Part shown: positions 9,251-18,558 of the stretch, piece after piece
How positions within the stretch are numbered: the first letter of the stretch is position 1
Layout of the letters: every line of letters starts with the position of its first letter
From: an uncultured Clostridia bacterium
GTDB taxonomy: Bacteria; Bacillota; Clostridia; TANB77; CAG-508
Length of the DNA stretch: 21,067 bases
Direction: 5' to 3'
NCBI GenBank assembly: GCA_947626705.1
Contig: CANQTJ010000009.1
Location: 1-21,067 of the forward strand
Notes under the pieces: generated by a model
Database searches by the model: none
Seen by the model: only the letters and a program-made list of their open reading frames with translations
What the model was told of the DNA's origin: nothing
Position numbers and translations under genes: made by a program

Positions 9251-10955
9251 CTACAAAAGTGCTTTTAACTCTTGTATTTTTTCATTATAAAAATCTATTG
9301 TATTTTTAAATGTTTCTTTACTCTCTAAATTTACATCAACCATCTTTAATAAATCAACTGATTTTTTACTACAACCTTGTTTAAGCATATCAATATACTT
9401 TTCTACATATCCAGGTTTTTTATCTAAAATATTTTTAGCTATTACAATTGCAGCAGATACTCCAGTAGCATATTTATATACATAAAAATCACTATAAAAA
9501 TGAGGTATTCTTGCCCATTCATATTTTATTTGTTCATTTATATTAATAGCATTTCCAAAATATTTTTTATTTAACTCATAGTAAATATTATTTAAATTCT
9601 CTGAAGAAAGCATATTACCATTTTCTATTTTTTCATGAACTATTTTTTCAAATTCTGCAAACATAGCCTGTCTAAAAAATGTAGCTCTTATCATTTCCAA
9701 TAATTCATATAATAGTTCTGCTTTTTTATTTTTATCTTCTTCTTTAGAAATCTGATAATGACTTAATATAATTTCATTAACAGTTGATGCAACTTCTGCT
9801 ACCATTATTGTATAATTTGCATTTAATACATTTTGATTATTATTTGAATAATATGAATGCATACTGTGTCCTAACTCATGAGCTATTGTACTTACATCTC
9901 TTTTACTATTCACAAAATTAGTCAATACAAAAGGATGCACTCCATATACTCCCATACTATATGCACCACTTTTTTTATTTGGTTTTGCAAATACATCTAT
10001 CCAATTATTTTCAAAAGCCTCTTTTAATTTATTACAATATTCTTCCCCTAATATTTCTAAAGCATTTAATACTTCTTGCTTTGCATCTTCAAATGTTATT
10101 TCGTCTTTATCTTGTTCAAAAGGATTTACATATAAATCGTACATATACATTTGTGGTAAATTAAGCAATTTTTTCTTTAATTTTAAAAATTCATGATTTA
10201 CAGAAATATTTTCATCAATTGACGCTATTAAACTATTATAAACTTTAATAGTAGCATCATCATTTTCGACTGCATTTTCCAAGCTTGAATTGTATTTTCT
10301 TATTTTTGCAATTGTAGTTTTGGCTTTAACATTTGCAATATACATTTCTGCAATTGTATTAATAAATTCACTATATTTTTCATACATCAAATTAAAGGCT
10401 TGTTTTCTAACATCTTGATTTTTGCTTTTCAAGTATATTGTATAATTACTATCTGTTAGCTCTACTTCTTCCCCATTTTCATCTATTAAAGTACCAAATT
10501 TAAACTCAACATTTGTCAACATATCAAATGTATTTTCCGGAGCTGATATTATTTCAGATAAATTTGCTAAAATATTTTCTTCCTCTTTTGATAATATGTG
10601 TTTCTTTTTTTCTAGTATATCTTTAATATCTCTACGTTATTTCTGGAGTTATAAATGAAGTTGCAACACTAAAATCTGTTCCTAAAATTTCTACTTCCTT
10701 AAATAATTTTATCCCTTCTTGATTTGACATATCTAAATGATATTTTAACATTCCATAACTATATATTTTTTCATATTTTTCTAGTGCTTGTTCTAATAAA
10801 TTATAACAATTATATAAATTATCTGATGTATCACATATTTTTCCTTTATATGCTTTTATTTCTTCTAATATTTTTTTTAGTTTATCTTTTTCCGTATTAA
10901 ACTGTTCTTCACTTTCAAATATATCCTGTAAGTTCCAATTATAATTTTCTTGCAT
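9251..10955 (-). pseudogene. pepF: Oligoendopeptidase F (M3 family), broken
   Basis: The gene encodes a cytoplasmic zinc metallopeptidase that cleaves short peptides. The N-terminal piece (10632-10955, 107 residues) has the family start YNWNLQDIF and ends SFITPEIT at a TAG stop (10632-10634). Coding resumes in the next frame with RDIKDILEKKKHILSKEEE and runs to 9251. The catalytic part is complete: HELGH plus a downstream glutamate in MVAEVAST as zinc ligands, and the late family motif YKYATGVSAA. The summed length is about 567 residues against roughly 600 for the family, and the segment between PEI and the KHILS motif is shorter than I expect by about 25-30 residues. A deletion out of frame, rather than a simple one-base error, therefore seems likely. 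The start has a GGAGG. The C-terminal piece has no convincing start of its own. Confidence 0.82.
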
Positions 10956-11162
10956 TTAATTATACCTCCTATTAATTTTCTGTATAAATTTTATCACATT
11001 AAATTCAATTTTTCTATAAAATTTATATTTAAGTTCTATTTTCTTTTGCATTCTTTTTTTATAAAACATTAAATATAACTTTTTTTATTAGAATAATATA
11101 TCAATTTATATTTAAAATTCGTATAATATATAAATGTCGAATGAAAGGAGGTATTGTAGATT

Positions 11163-11742
11163 TTGGAATTAAAAGATAAAAAAATAGGATTTGTTTTAAC
11201 AGGCTCATTTTGTACATTTAGTAAAACAATTCCTAAGATAAAAGAATTAGTAAAAAAAGGTTCTGAGGTTATTCCTATAATGTCTTTTAACAGTTATAAT
11301 TTAGATACAAAATTTGGAAAAGCCAAAGATTTTATAAATGAAATTGAAGAAATTACTGGAAAAAAAATTATTCATACTATACAAGATGCCGAACCAATTG
11401 GACCTAAAAAATTAACAGATATTATGGTAGTTGCACCTTGTTCTGGAAATACTATGTCAAAACTAGCTTATGACATTATTGATAATCCAAGTACAATGGC
11501 AGTAAAATCACATCTCCGTAATAATTTACCTGTTGTTATTGCCCCATCTACTAATAATGGTTTAAGCCGGAAATGCACCTAGTATAGCTTCTTTACTTAA
11601 TAGAAAGAATTATTATTTTGTTCCTTTTAGACAAGATAATCCTATAACTAAGCCTCGTTCTATTGTTTTTGATTTTGATTATCTTATTAAAACAATTGAA
11701 TATGCTTTAGATGGTGAACAAATCCAGCCTATTCTACTGTAG
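11163..11742 (+). pseudogene. spoVFB: Dipicolinate synthase subunit B, frameshifted
   Basis: The flavoprotein-like B subunit of dipicolinate synthase, which with subunit A makes the dipicolinic acid loaded into spores by the mother cell. Seen: KKIGFVLTGSFCT at the N-terminus, then AEPIGPKKLTDIMVVAPCSGNTMSKLA and VIAPSTNN, which fit SpoVFB closely. The frame then ends early at SRKCT. Removing one C at 11567-11568 restores SGNAPSIASLLN, YYFVPFRQD and a C-terminus ending IQPILL, giving about 192 residues, near the normal 200. The start is a TTG, with AAAGGAGG 11 bases upstream; a TATAAT lies at 11122-11127, and the sporulation sigma factor used cannot be decided. Subunit A, normally directly upstream, is absent here. 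Sequencing error and genuine decay are both possible. Confidence 0.85.
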
Positions 11743-11789
11743 TTTATTTTACATTATTTTGCAATAACAAATAAGTATATTTAATTGCC

Positions 11790-11818
11790 CATAAGCAAGT
11801 TTTTTTAACTTGCTTATG
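11790..11818. terminator. Terminator between convergent spoVFB and the GT-C gene
   Basis: A 12-bp stem (11790-11801 with 11807-11818) closes on a TTTTT loop. It lies between two convergent genes; the U-tracts on both sides are weak but the position suits a shared terminator. Confidence 0.7.
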
Positions 11819-11829
11819 TTACTATTTAT

Positions 11830-13219
11830 TTAATTATCTTCTTTGTCATCATTTTTTACAAAAACCATATATCCTTCTGATTGATATATTCTAGTTTTTG
11901 AATATGTATGACCATTAAAATCTATTCTTTTATAATTATTTTCTTCCATCCAATTAATTAACTTTGAAAAATATTTATAAAAATCACTAATTACATATAT
12001 GTCTACATTATTTTCTGAATCTAAAGTATATCCATTATCCTTTTTCCAAAAATAAAATGATTTATCTGTATTTCTATTTGAAAATATATTTTTATCAAAA
12101 TATGGTTGCACTCCTGTTACATTATATCCTAACCCAAATATTACTTTATCCTCATAATTGTTGTTTATTATGTATTCAGCAACTGCTTTTGAACCAGAAT
12201 AATTATTTTTATAGTCATAGCAAATTGCACAAATAGACCATAATATTTGTATTATAAATACGACGGTAAAGAATATTTTTATTATTTCCTCTGTGTTTAT
12301 AGAATTATTAACAATTGAATATGATAATATCAAAAGAAATATTATTCCTACATGCCATATTTGAAGTAATAACCATATATACCATAAGTACTGGTACAAA
12401 TAATATTAACATTCTTATTATAGATTTTATTCTCTTTTCTTTATTATCTTTATTAGAAAAAATTAATATTCCTATTACTGAAAATGTTATTATTATTTCT
12501 ATAACAATGTTTGCATAGCTACTTACTGTTGCCTCTGAAATTATATGAAAAATATTTTTTCCTCCATTTCCAGTAAAAGTACAATCTGAATTTGGATAAG
12601 TGCATAAAGCTGTTATTAGAAGTTCAATAAAAATTAAGCAAATTGCTATAATATTTTTCTTATTTTTAAATTTATTGTATTTATATACATCTATAAAAAA
12701 TAACACATATAGTGAACCTGCAATAATTAAAGTATGTAAGCTTATATTCATAAAAATAAATAGAATAATACTAAATAAAATAGGTTTTTGTATTCTTTTA
12801 TCATAATTACAAATTAATGTCATTAAAATTGGTAATACTAAACAATAACTTCGAGCTATAATTGTATTTTGATAAAGTATAAAATATGTAAATGGAAATA
12901 GCATTTTAACATACCAAGGTGCTTTTATTTTGAATTCAAATATAGCTACACCTATACTTGAAAATATTATTGGTAATAAATAAAACGTTTCATAAGTTCC
13001 ACCTAGCATTATAAAAATTTTTATTATTATAACCCATAAAGGAGGCGTTCCCTCATATTGCATCCAATGTATAAGTTCTATTAAATTATTATCTCTTGCA
13101 AGTAAGAATGATTGTGCCTCATCGCTCCAATGTTCGTGAACGTTTGCAACACAACAACATATAATTATAAATAATATTAATACTATAAATTTCCACCAAT
13201 TTTTTCTTACATAATCCAT
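11830..13219 (-). pseudogene. GT-C-like integral membrane glycosyltransferase, frameshifted
   Basis: Two frames (12308-13219 and 11830-12399) make one protein of about 462 residues after removal of one base near 12374-12381. Seen: a first membrane segment (about 11-25), then the luminal motif WSDEAQSF with D33 and E34, a following EGTPPLW, and many further hydrophobic helices. The C-terminal soluble part is about 130 residues. An acidic pair in the first extracellular loop plus a PPL motif is typical of lipid-linked-sugar-using GT-C enzymes of the GT39/ArnT kind, so it may move a sugar from a polyprenyl carrier onto a surface polymer; donor and acceptor are unknown. It overlaps the upstream epimerase gene by 13 bases and is clearly in its operon. 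Whether the break is real is undecided. Confidence 0.68.
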
Positions 13220-14250
13220 TTTAATATCCTAATTACTCCCATCTTACAATTTTTATTATGTGCAGATACATCAACTCTTGTTTCAATTTCTTTTCTATTA
13301 TTATGATAATATAAATATGCCTTTAAAAGCATTTCTTCATTACGAAGTGTTGGTTTAAAATGAAGTTTCTCTTTTATTTTTGTTGTATCAAAAACAAAAC
13401 TTGCAGAAATCATTTTATATTGATATGGACCTAATGGAGATATTCCTAATTTAAAACATATTTTCATTGCTAATGTCATTAATCCTTTTGGAAAATGAAT
13501 TAACTTTGATTTTGATTTTGCTTCTTGTATTACATATTGATATACCTCATTAAATGATTTTACATCATCTGAACCAATATTAAATACTTCTGTTCCTTCA
13601 TAATTTAAGGCTAACTTCATTGCTTGTACAAAATCTTTTGCATAAATAAATTGATATTTGTTAGTTCCATCTCCTACAAGCGGAATTTTTTTATTTTCAT
13701 CAATAAATTCAAATAATAAACTAAGTAACCCTAACCTTCCTTCATCTATTATAGTAGGACTTCTAAAAATAATAACATCTATTTTGTCTTTATTACTTAA
13801 TAATATTTTTTCACCTTCTAATTTTGATTTTCCGTATAATTCAATTGGTTCTGCTTGCTTTTCTTCTGTTACTTTTTCTTTAAATTCTTTTCCCCATAAA
13901 CAGTTGCTTGAAATAAATTGTATTTGTTTACATTGATTTTTTATAGCATAATTTACTATATTTTTAGTTCCATCTACATTAGATGTCCATAAATCTTTCT
14001 TATTTTTAGTATCATGAGCTAATAATGCAGCACAGTGAAAAATTGCATCAAATTTATAAGTTTTAAATATTTCTTCTAATGTATCTAAATTTCTTATATC
14101 TCCTTGTATAGCTACAAAATTTTCTTTTTCATAATTATCTTTTTCTAAGTCAATACTTACACAAAAGTTTCCATCTTCTATAAGTTGTTTCTTTAAAATA
14201 CTACCATAAAAACCAGCTCCACCAGTTATTAAATATGTTTTTTTCTCCAT
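13207..14250 (-). CDS. NAD-dependent epimerase/dehydratase family protein
   Basis: A 347-residue extended short-chain dehydrogenase/reductase that most likely acts on a nucleotide sugar in the cytoplasm. Seen: Rossmann NAD motif GGAGFYG (10-16), the acidic residue D34 ending the second strand, D51 in GDIRN, catalytic S114/S115 and Y139-x3-K143 (YGKSK), and a C-terminal substrate domain. The length is normal. Epimerase, dehydratase and reductase members cannot be told apart from the sequence alone. The start follows GGGAGAAG and the gene has its own consensus promoter at 14338-14367. The GT-C-like gene begins before this gene's stop, so the pair is an operon, consistent with making and then transferring a sugar. 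Confidence 0.85.
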   Translation of the reverse strand: MEKKTYLITGGAGFYGSILKKQLIEDGNFCVSIDLEKDNYEKENFVAIQGDIRNLDTLEEIFKTYKFDAIFHCAALLAHDTKNKKDLWTSNVDGTKNIVNYAIKNQCKQIQFISSNCLWGKEFKEKVTEEKQAEPIELYGKSKLEGEKILLSNKDKIDVIIFRSPTIIDEGRLGLLSLLFEFIDENKKIPLVGDGTNKYQFIYAKDFVQAMKLALNYEGTEVFNIGSDDVKSFNEVYQYVIQEAKSKSKLIHFPKGLMTLAMKICFKLGISPLGPYQYKMISASFVFDTTKIKEKLHFKPTLRNEEMLLKAYLYYHNNRKEIETRVDVSAHNKNCKMGVIRILKWIM

Positions 14251-14284
14251 TACTACTTCTCCCTTGTACTTATAATATAAAAAA

Positions 14285-14331
14285 ATAACAATATTTACCT
14301 TGTATTTGTTTTACAGAGTAACTATTGTTAT
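14285..14331 (-). promoter_or_regulatory. 5' leader hairpin of the epimerase operon
   Basis: ATAACAATA (14285-14293) and TATTGTTAT (14323-14331) form a 9-bp inverted repeat with a 29-base loop. Transcription from the promoter at 14338-14367 should begin near 14331, so the stem would sit at the extreme 5' end of the mRNA. It may stabilise the transcript or be a regulator site overlapping the start of transcription. Confidence 0.4.
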
Positions 14332-14337
14332 ATTTTT

Positions 14338-14367
14338 ATTATAAATATTTTTATGTTTATTTGTCAA
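14338..14367 (-). promoter_or_regulatory. Consensus sigma-A promoter of the epimerase/GT-C operon
   Basis: On the minus strand a perfect TTGACA (14362-14367), an 18-base spacer and a perfect TATAAT (14338-14343). It lies between the ATPase stop and the epimerase start and makes the epimerase operon independent of upstream genes. Confidence 0.88.
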
Positions 14368-14376
14368 TACTAAAAT

Positions 14377-15687
14377 TTATTTTTTTATAAACATTTTTTC
14401 TATATTACCTATAAGATATAATGGTATATTAATTAATTTTTCTTCTTCCCTATAATTTGACATTGAAGTTCTAACATTAATTTTTGAATTATATTTTTCG
14501 ATAAATGTTTTTAAGCTTTTTGCCTGAAGATTCTCATTTGCTTTTACTTCTATTGGAATATTTTTATTTCCTATTTGAGCAATAAAATCTATTTCTGACG
14601 TTCCTGTATCCGATGACCAATAAAAAACGTTTAATTCTGTACATTGCTTTAATTGGCATAACACATATTGCTCAGTTAAACTTCCTTTAAATTCAGTAAA
14701 GATTTCATTTCCTTCTAACAGTGTTTGAGCATCGATATTACACATTGCACATAAAAGTCCAATATCTAATATATAAAGTTTAAATGCATTAAAATCTTGA
14801 TATGCTGATAATGGCATTTTATTGGTATTTACTCTATTAATCTGATATACTAAACCACAGTCAATAAGCCATGATAATGCTATTTCATATTCTCTTGCTC
14901 TAGCACCTTGTCTAACTAAACCATATATAAATTTTTTATTTTCTTTAGCAAGTTGTGATGGTATATTATTCCATAATTGTCTTATTCTTGGCACTATATT
15001 ACTTGGAGCATGTTTTGAAAAATCTTGTTCATAAGATTCTAATAATCTTTTTTGTATTTTTCTTACTTCTAACAAATCTTTATTTTTTATATAAGAGTCA
15101 ACACACTCTGGCATTCCTCCTATATAATAGTATAGCTTTAAATATTCTTTTAGTTTTGCATTAAATATATTAACCATATCATAATCATTTTTTTCCAATA
15201 TTTCTAATAATTGTTTTTCGTCTAATGCTTCTAAAAATTCATAAAAACTGAAAGGTGTTAAATCTAAAAATTCAACTTTTCCTACTGGAAATGATGTGCC
15301 CTCATGTATTGCAACTCCTAATAATGATCCAGCTGATATGATATGATATTCATTAGCATTTTCGCAAAAATATTTTAAAGATTTTAATGCTCTTGGATTT
15401 TCTTGAATTTCATCTAAAATTATTAATGTATTTTCTGGTTCAATATTAACACCTGACTCAATTTTTAATCCTTGTATAATCTTATTTAAATCAAAATTTT
15501 CATTAAATAAATTATTCATTCTTTCATTATCATCAAAGTTTATATAAGCATATTTTTCGTAATTAGTTTTACCAAATTCTTTCATTAACCATGTCTTTCC
15601 TACTTGTCTTGCACCTCTTATTAACAACGGTTTTCTAGTTGTAGAAGCTTTCCATTTTTTTAATTCTTCAATTTTTCTTCTATACAT
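14377..15687 (-). CDS. AAA-type ATPase with C-terminal DUF4143
   Basis: A 436-residue protein of the common prokaryotic 'ATP-binding protein, DUF4143' family. Seen: Walker A GARQVGKT (25-32), Walker B LIILDE (88-93), a sensor-like strand ISAGSLLG (117-124), a central helical region, and a C-terminal DUF4143 domain with SEIDFIAQ and IPIEVKAN. That part resembles the D...ExK core of the PD-(D/E)XK nuclease fold, although nuclease activity is not established for the family. Its biological role is uncertain; members are often mobile and scattered through genomes. It has an extended -10 promoter and an AGGGGTG ribosome site, and is flanked by surface-polysaccharide genes with which it has no obvious link. 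The gene is intact. Confidence 0.88.
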   Translation of the reverse strand: MYRRKIEELKKWKASTTRKPLLIRGARQVGKTWLMKEFGKTNYEKYAYINFDDNERMNNLFNENFDLNKIIQGLKIESGVNIEPENTLIILDEIQENPRALKSLKYFCENANEYHIISAGSLLGVAIHEGTSFPVGKVEFLDLTPFSFYEFLEALDEKQLLEILEKNDYDMVNIFNAKLKEYLKLYYYIGGMPECVDSYIKNKDLLEVRKIQKRLLESYEQDFSKHAPSNIVPRIRQLWNNIPSQLAKENKKFIYGLVRQGARAREYEIALSWLIDCGLVYQINRVNTNKMPLSAYQDFNAFKLYILDIGLLCAMCNIDAQTLLEGNEIFTEFKGSLTEQYVLCQLKQCTELNVFYWSSDTGTSEIDFIAQIGNKNIPIEVKANENLQAKSLKTFIEKYNSKINVRTSMSNYREEEKLINIPLYLIGNIEKMFIKK

Positions 15688-15716
15688 ATAATCACACCCC
15701 TAACTGTTATATATGT

Positions 15717-15745
15717 ATTATATCATATCTTTCACAAAATTTAAA
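15717..15745 (-). promoter_or_regulatory. Extended -10 promoter of the DUF4143 ATPase
   Basis: On the minus strand TTTAAA (15740-15745), 17 bases, then TGATATAAT with the -10 at 15717-15722. The -35 is weak but the extended TG compensates. The leader is about 25 bases. Confidence 0.6.
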
Positions 15746-15857
15746 GAACTTTTAGTATAGTTTGCACATTTTTCTAATGACTTTTTGAGAATTTTATACA
15801 TTTTTGTTAGGAGTTTTGCTATTAGTTAATATAAAAAAATAATTACTTTTTATATCT

Positions 15858-16958
15858 TTAACAAATGTATTTTACTTTTAATTTTTTCAAAATATATGTA
15901 ATCACTACTGATACATAAAATGTTATAAGTAATCTAGCTAAAAATAATGTTATAATTCCTAATGTAGTATTCATATATTGTGTAAAATAATTACCAACTA
16001 TAAGTAATATATAATAATTTAATGGATCTGAATATAAGTATATACCAAATGAAAATTTATTAATTGTTTTTATTCTATTATTTTCTACTATTTTATCAAT
16101 TTTAGACAATTTATAGCAAATTATGTATGTAATAGAAATTTCTAATAATGCTAGAATAATTTTTAGGCACATCTTAATACATATAGAAAAGTCAAATATT
16201 TTAAGAGAAACTAATAATATTCCAATTCCTAATACTAAATACAAATATACTATTTTTTTCAAATTATTAATTTTATTATTAATTTCCTCTCTTATATCTT
16301 CAAAACAATACCCTATATAAAAATAAATTAAATAAAACAATACATTTTTAACTAAAACTATTTTTATTGAAGCACTTAGTATATTCAAACTAATAAGTAT
16401 CAAAAAAATAATTAATTTATTCAATTTTTCTAATTCATTTCGTAATATATATTTATATATATATGAAATACAAAAAATACAAAATAAAGTAGGTAAAAAC
16501 CATAAATGTGTATTTCCTTGTAACAATATTTGACCAATAAAAATATTTTTAATTACATTTTGTGAACCATTATAATATCCTGATATATATTTTATTGGTA
16601 CAGAATATATTATTGCAACTATCAAAAATGGTACTAATAATCTTTGAGATTTTTTTACTATTAGTTCTCTAAAATTTTTGTATTTATTATTATTTAATGA
16701 ATTTTTAAATAAAGCTCCACTTAAAGCGAAAAATAAAGGCATATGAAAGCTGTATAAAACCGTAGTTAAAAGATTTAAACTTTTAAAAATTAATTTGCCT
16801 ATATCACTCATGGATTTGGTGTCCAATATATAATTAATTCCTCCATAATTGCTACTTATTTTATAATAAGTACAGTGTCCTATAACTACTAATATAACAG
16901 CAATTACTCTAATAATATCATATTCTTTTATTGATTTAACTTTGTTTATTTTTTCCAA
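15858..16958 (-). CDS. Acyltransferase family 3 membrane protein (acyltransferase 1)
   Basis: A 366-residue integral membrane protein of the acyltransferase-3 family, which O-acylates (often O-acetylates) sugars of surface polymers. Seen: the N-terminal signature EYDIIRVIAVILVVIGHC with R17 and catalytic-type H28, then YSFHMPLFFALSGALF with H72, and about ten hydrophobic segments. The length is normal. The start is a TTG preceded by GGAG at 7 bases. There is no convincing promoter on its own strand in the 100 bases upstream. Instead the upstream gap carries a pair of inverted recombination-like sites around a promoter that presently points away (17058-17258), so expression may depend on DNA inversion. 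The acceptor is unknown; the nearby galactofuranose-related gene makes a galactofuranose-containing polymer possible. Confidence 0.88.
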   Translation of the reverse strand: MEKINKVKSIKEYDIIRVIAVILVVIGHCTYYKISSNYGGINYILDTKSMSDIGKLIFKSLNLLTTVLYSFHMPLFFALSGALFKNSLNNNKYKNFRELIVKKSQRLLVPFLIVAIIYSVPIKYISGYYNGSQNVIKNIFIGQILLQGNTHLWFLPTLFCIFCISYIYKYILRNELEKLNKLIIFLILISLNILSASIKIVLVKNVLFYLIYFYIGYCFEDIREEINNKINNLKKIVYLYLVLGIGILLVSLKIFDFSICIKMCLKIILALLEISITYIICYKLSKIDKIVENNRIKTINKFSFGIYLYSDPLNYYILLIVGNYFTQYMNTTLGIITLFLARLLITFYVSVVITYILKKLKVKYIC

Positions 16959-17057
16959 CTTATTTCTCCATTTTCATATTAATTTATTTATATTTTATTT
17001 TTCTTTATCTTTTTATAAAAATCTTCTGTTATTTCACTTATATGTTAATCTTTGAAA

Positions 17058-17082
17058 TTCATAAAGCTATTAACTTTATGAA
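17058..17082 (+). repeat. Inverted site 1 (pair 1, left)
   Basis: TTCATAAA, nine bases, TTTATGAA. Arms extend to a perfect 12 bp (17055-17066 with 17074-17085) around a 7-base asymmetric centre CTATTAA. The same sequence recurs inverted at 17234-17258. The layout is that of a tyrosine-recombinase core site; a simple hairpin or terminator is the alternative. Confidence 0.7.
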
Positions 17083-17105
17083 TTTTACTAATTAAGTAAC
17101 AATTA

Positions 17106-17135
17106 AAAAAACATATTATAATTAATATGTTTTTT
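17106..17135. terminator. Bidirectional AT-rich terminator inside segment 1
   Basis: A 13-bp stem (17106-17118 with 17123-17135) with a 4-base loop; the outer ends are a run of A on one side and T on the other. It can terminate in either direction and would insulate acyltransferase 1 from acyltransferase 2 transcripts in either orientation. Confidence 0.6.
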
Positions 17136-17193
17136 GTATACATTTTTTATTTTTTTAAAGTAAACTTGTTATTATATTATATAGAGAAAATTG

Positions 17194-17221
17194 TTGAATT
17201 ATAAATTTTATATGGTATAAT
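17194..17221 (+). promoter_or_regulatory. Right-pointing promoter inside segment 1
   Basis: TTGAAT (17194-17199), a 16-base spacer, and an extended -10 TGGTATAAT with TATAAT at 17216-17221. In the present orientation it reads away from acyltransferase 1 and antisense into the 3' end of acyltransferase 2; no plus-strand gene follows. Confidence 0.6.
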
Positions 17222-17233
17222 AATTTAGAACAA

Positions 17234-17258
17234 TTCATAAAGTTAATAGCTTCATGAA
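17234..17258 (-). repeat. Inverted site 2 (pair 1, right)
   Basis: TTCATAAA, nine bases, TTCATGAA. The centre TTAATAG (17243-17249) is the exact reverse complement of the centre of site 1. Over about 27 bp the two sites differ at one base. Confidence 0.7.
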
Positions 17259-17370
17259 ATATTAATATTTTATATCCAGATAAGTATTAAGAATACTATG
17301 TATTTTATACATAAAATTAAATTTAATATAGAGTGAAAAATAATTTTATTTATTCTATACTTGATTACTG

Positions 17371-18484
17371 TTAATTAATTTTTATAATAATTTCTTCAAT
17401 TTTATTAATAATTCTTTTTGTGCATTTATATATTCTATCACAAGTTAATCTAGATATTTTTTGTATAGTTTCTTTATAAATGCTAGCCAAAAAAATACTT
17501 ACAATTAATACCATAAATGCCGTTAATAAAACAACAAAATTTATATAAGTATAACCGTATTTAATGAAAATATTACTATAATACCAAGATTTTAAATAAT
17601 TTCTTATTAAGATATTATCATGAATAATATATATTAATAAAGTCAATGAAGATATATAATTTATTTTCTTATCATAAAATTTTTTATTTAAAAATAGATT
17701 AAATATAGATAACGATATCATTACAATTATAGGATTTATAATAATAGCCATATATTGCATTTTCTTATATAAAAGTGAAATATTTAATCCTAAAAAATTT
17801 AAAATCAATAATATAAATAATAATCCTAAAATTGAACTAATTAAAATATAAATATTAATTCGAATATTTTTTCTAAAATTATTCATATATTTTTTTAAAT
17901 ATGCAACGATAAAATATAATGCTATAAACCCCATTATATCTGTGTATGTAGATCTTTTTATAAATTGCCATATGTAAAAATATAAAAATATAAAAATGTT
18001 AACTCGTAATAATTGCTTCTTATCTAAAAATTGAATACATTTATTTAGAATAGGATGTATTATATAATATAATATATAACATCCAATAAACCAATTATTA
18101 TTAAAAGTTATAGGAAATATACATTTTATTATTTCTTTAAAGGTTATATTATGCCCACTAATAATATATAATATCATTATAATTATAGAAATAAGGAAAG
18201 TATCAAAAATAATATTAATTACCTTTTTTATATTTAATTCTTTACTATCCAATAGGAAATATGCTGAACATATTATAAAAATACAATTTCCAATTTGTCC
18301 CAAGTATCTAATAAAAATTATTAAAAATTCTCTATAATTATTTGTTGCATTTCTTATATCTATAAAACCTGCCATATTACCATAATCCCACCAAGGTACA
18401 CAATGGCTTATTACTATTAAAAATATTGCAAAAATTCTTAATACTTCTATACTAGAGTTTCTTTTTTGTTTTATTCCGTTCCAT
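17371..18484 (-). pseudogene. Acyltransferase family 3 membrane protein (acyltransferase 2), start region frameshifted
   Basis: A second acyltransferase-3 protein, about 370 residues if one base is removed from an A6 run (18462-18467 on this strand's complement). The ATG at 18484 has an ideal AAAGGAG, but its frame meets a stop after ten codons. In the next frame the reading continues NSSIEVLRIFAIFLIVISHC, the family N-terminal signature with R16 and H27, and then without interruption to 17371. About ten membrane segments follow. It should O-acylate a surface sugar, like its neighbour, but the two are not close copies. An internal ATG at 18375 would miss the catalytic N-terminus. The break may be a sequencing error or homopolymer slippage. 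Its upstream gap contains site pair 2 and a promoter pointing toward it. Confidence 0.78.
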
Positions 18485-18533
18485 AAGTTATCTCCTTTAA
18501 TAAATATATTTGTTAAACTTTATTTTTTTATTA

Positions 18534-18558
18534 TTCATAAATTATTTTAATTTATGAT
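18534..18558 (+). repeat. Inverted site 3 (pair 2, left)
   Basis: TTCATAAA, nine bases, TTTATGAT: the same geometry as sites 1 and 2 but with centre TATTTTA (18543-18549). Confidence 0.6.

Larger units (their letters stand above)
17083..17233. other. Putative invertible promoter segment 1
   Basis: A 151-bp segment bounded by sites 1 and 2. It holds an AT-rich hairpin with A and T runs (17106-17135) and a promoter pointing right (17194-17221). Flipping the segment would point the promoter left into acyltransferase 1, with a leader of about 130 bases, while the symmetrical hairpin would lie behind it and block read-through from acyltransferase 2. This fills most of the 412-base gap between the two acyltransferase genes; the rest (17259-17370) shows only small hairpins such as AGTATT-AAG-AATACT. 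Confidence 0.5.

Noticed and set aside
10630..10640. Programmed +1 frameshift at the TAG stop of oligoendopeptidase F.
   Set aside because: There is no slippery codon of the RF2 type, the family is not known to use recoding, and residues appear to be missing at the join.
17055..17085. Site 1 read simply as a rho-independent terminator (12-bp stem, 7-base loop, TTTT after it).
   Set aside because: Possible on its own, but the loop is repeated exactly in inverted form at site 2 and the geometry recurs at sites 3 and 4, which a terminator does not explain.
18373..18375. ATG at 18375 as the true start of acyltransferase 2.
   Set aside because: It has no ribosome binding site and would remove the conserved Arg and His region that is plainly encoded upstream behind an ideal ribosome site at 18484.
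18462..18467. A6 run as a slipped-strand phase-variation tract.
   Set aside because: Six bases is short for a contingency tract in this AT-rich genome; a sequencing error is simpler.
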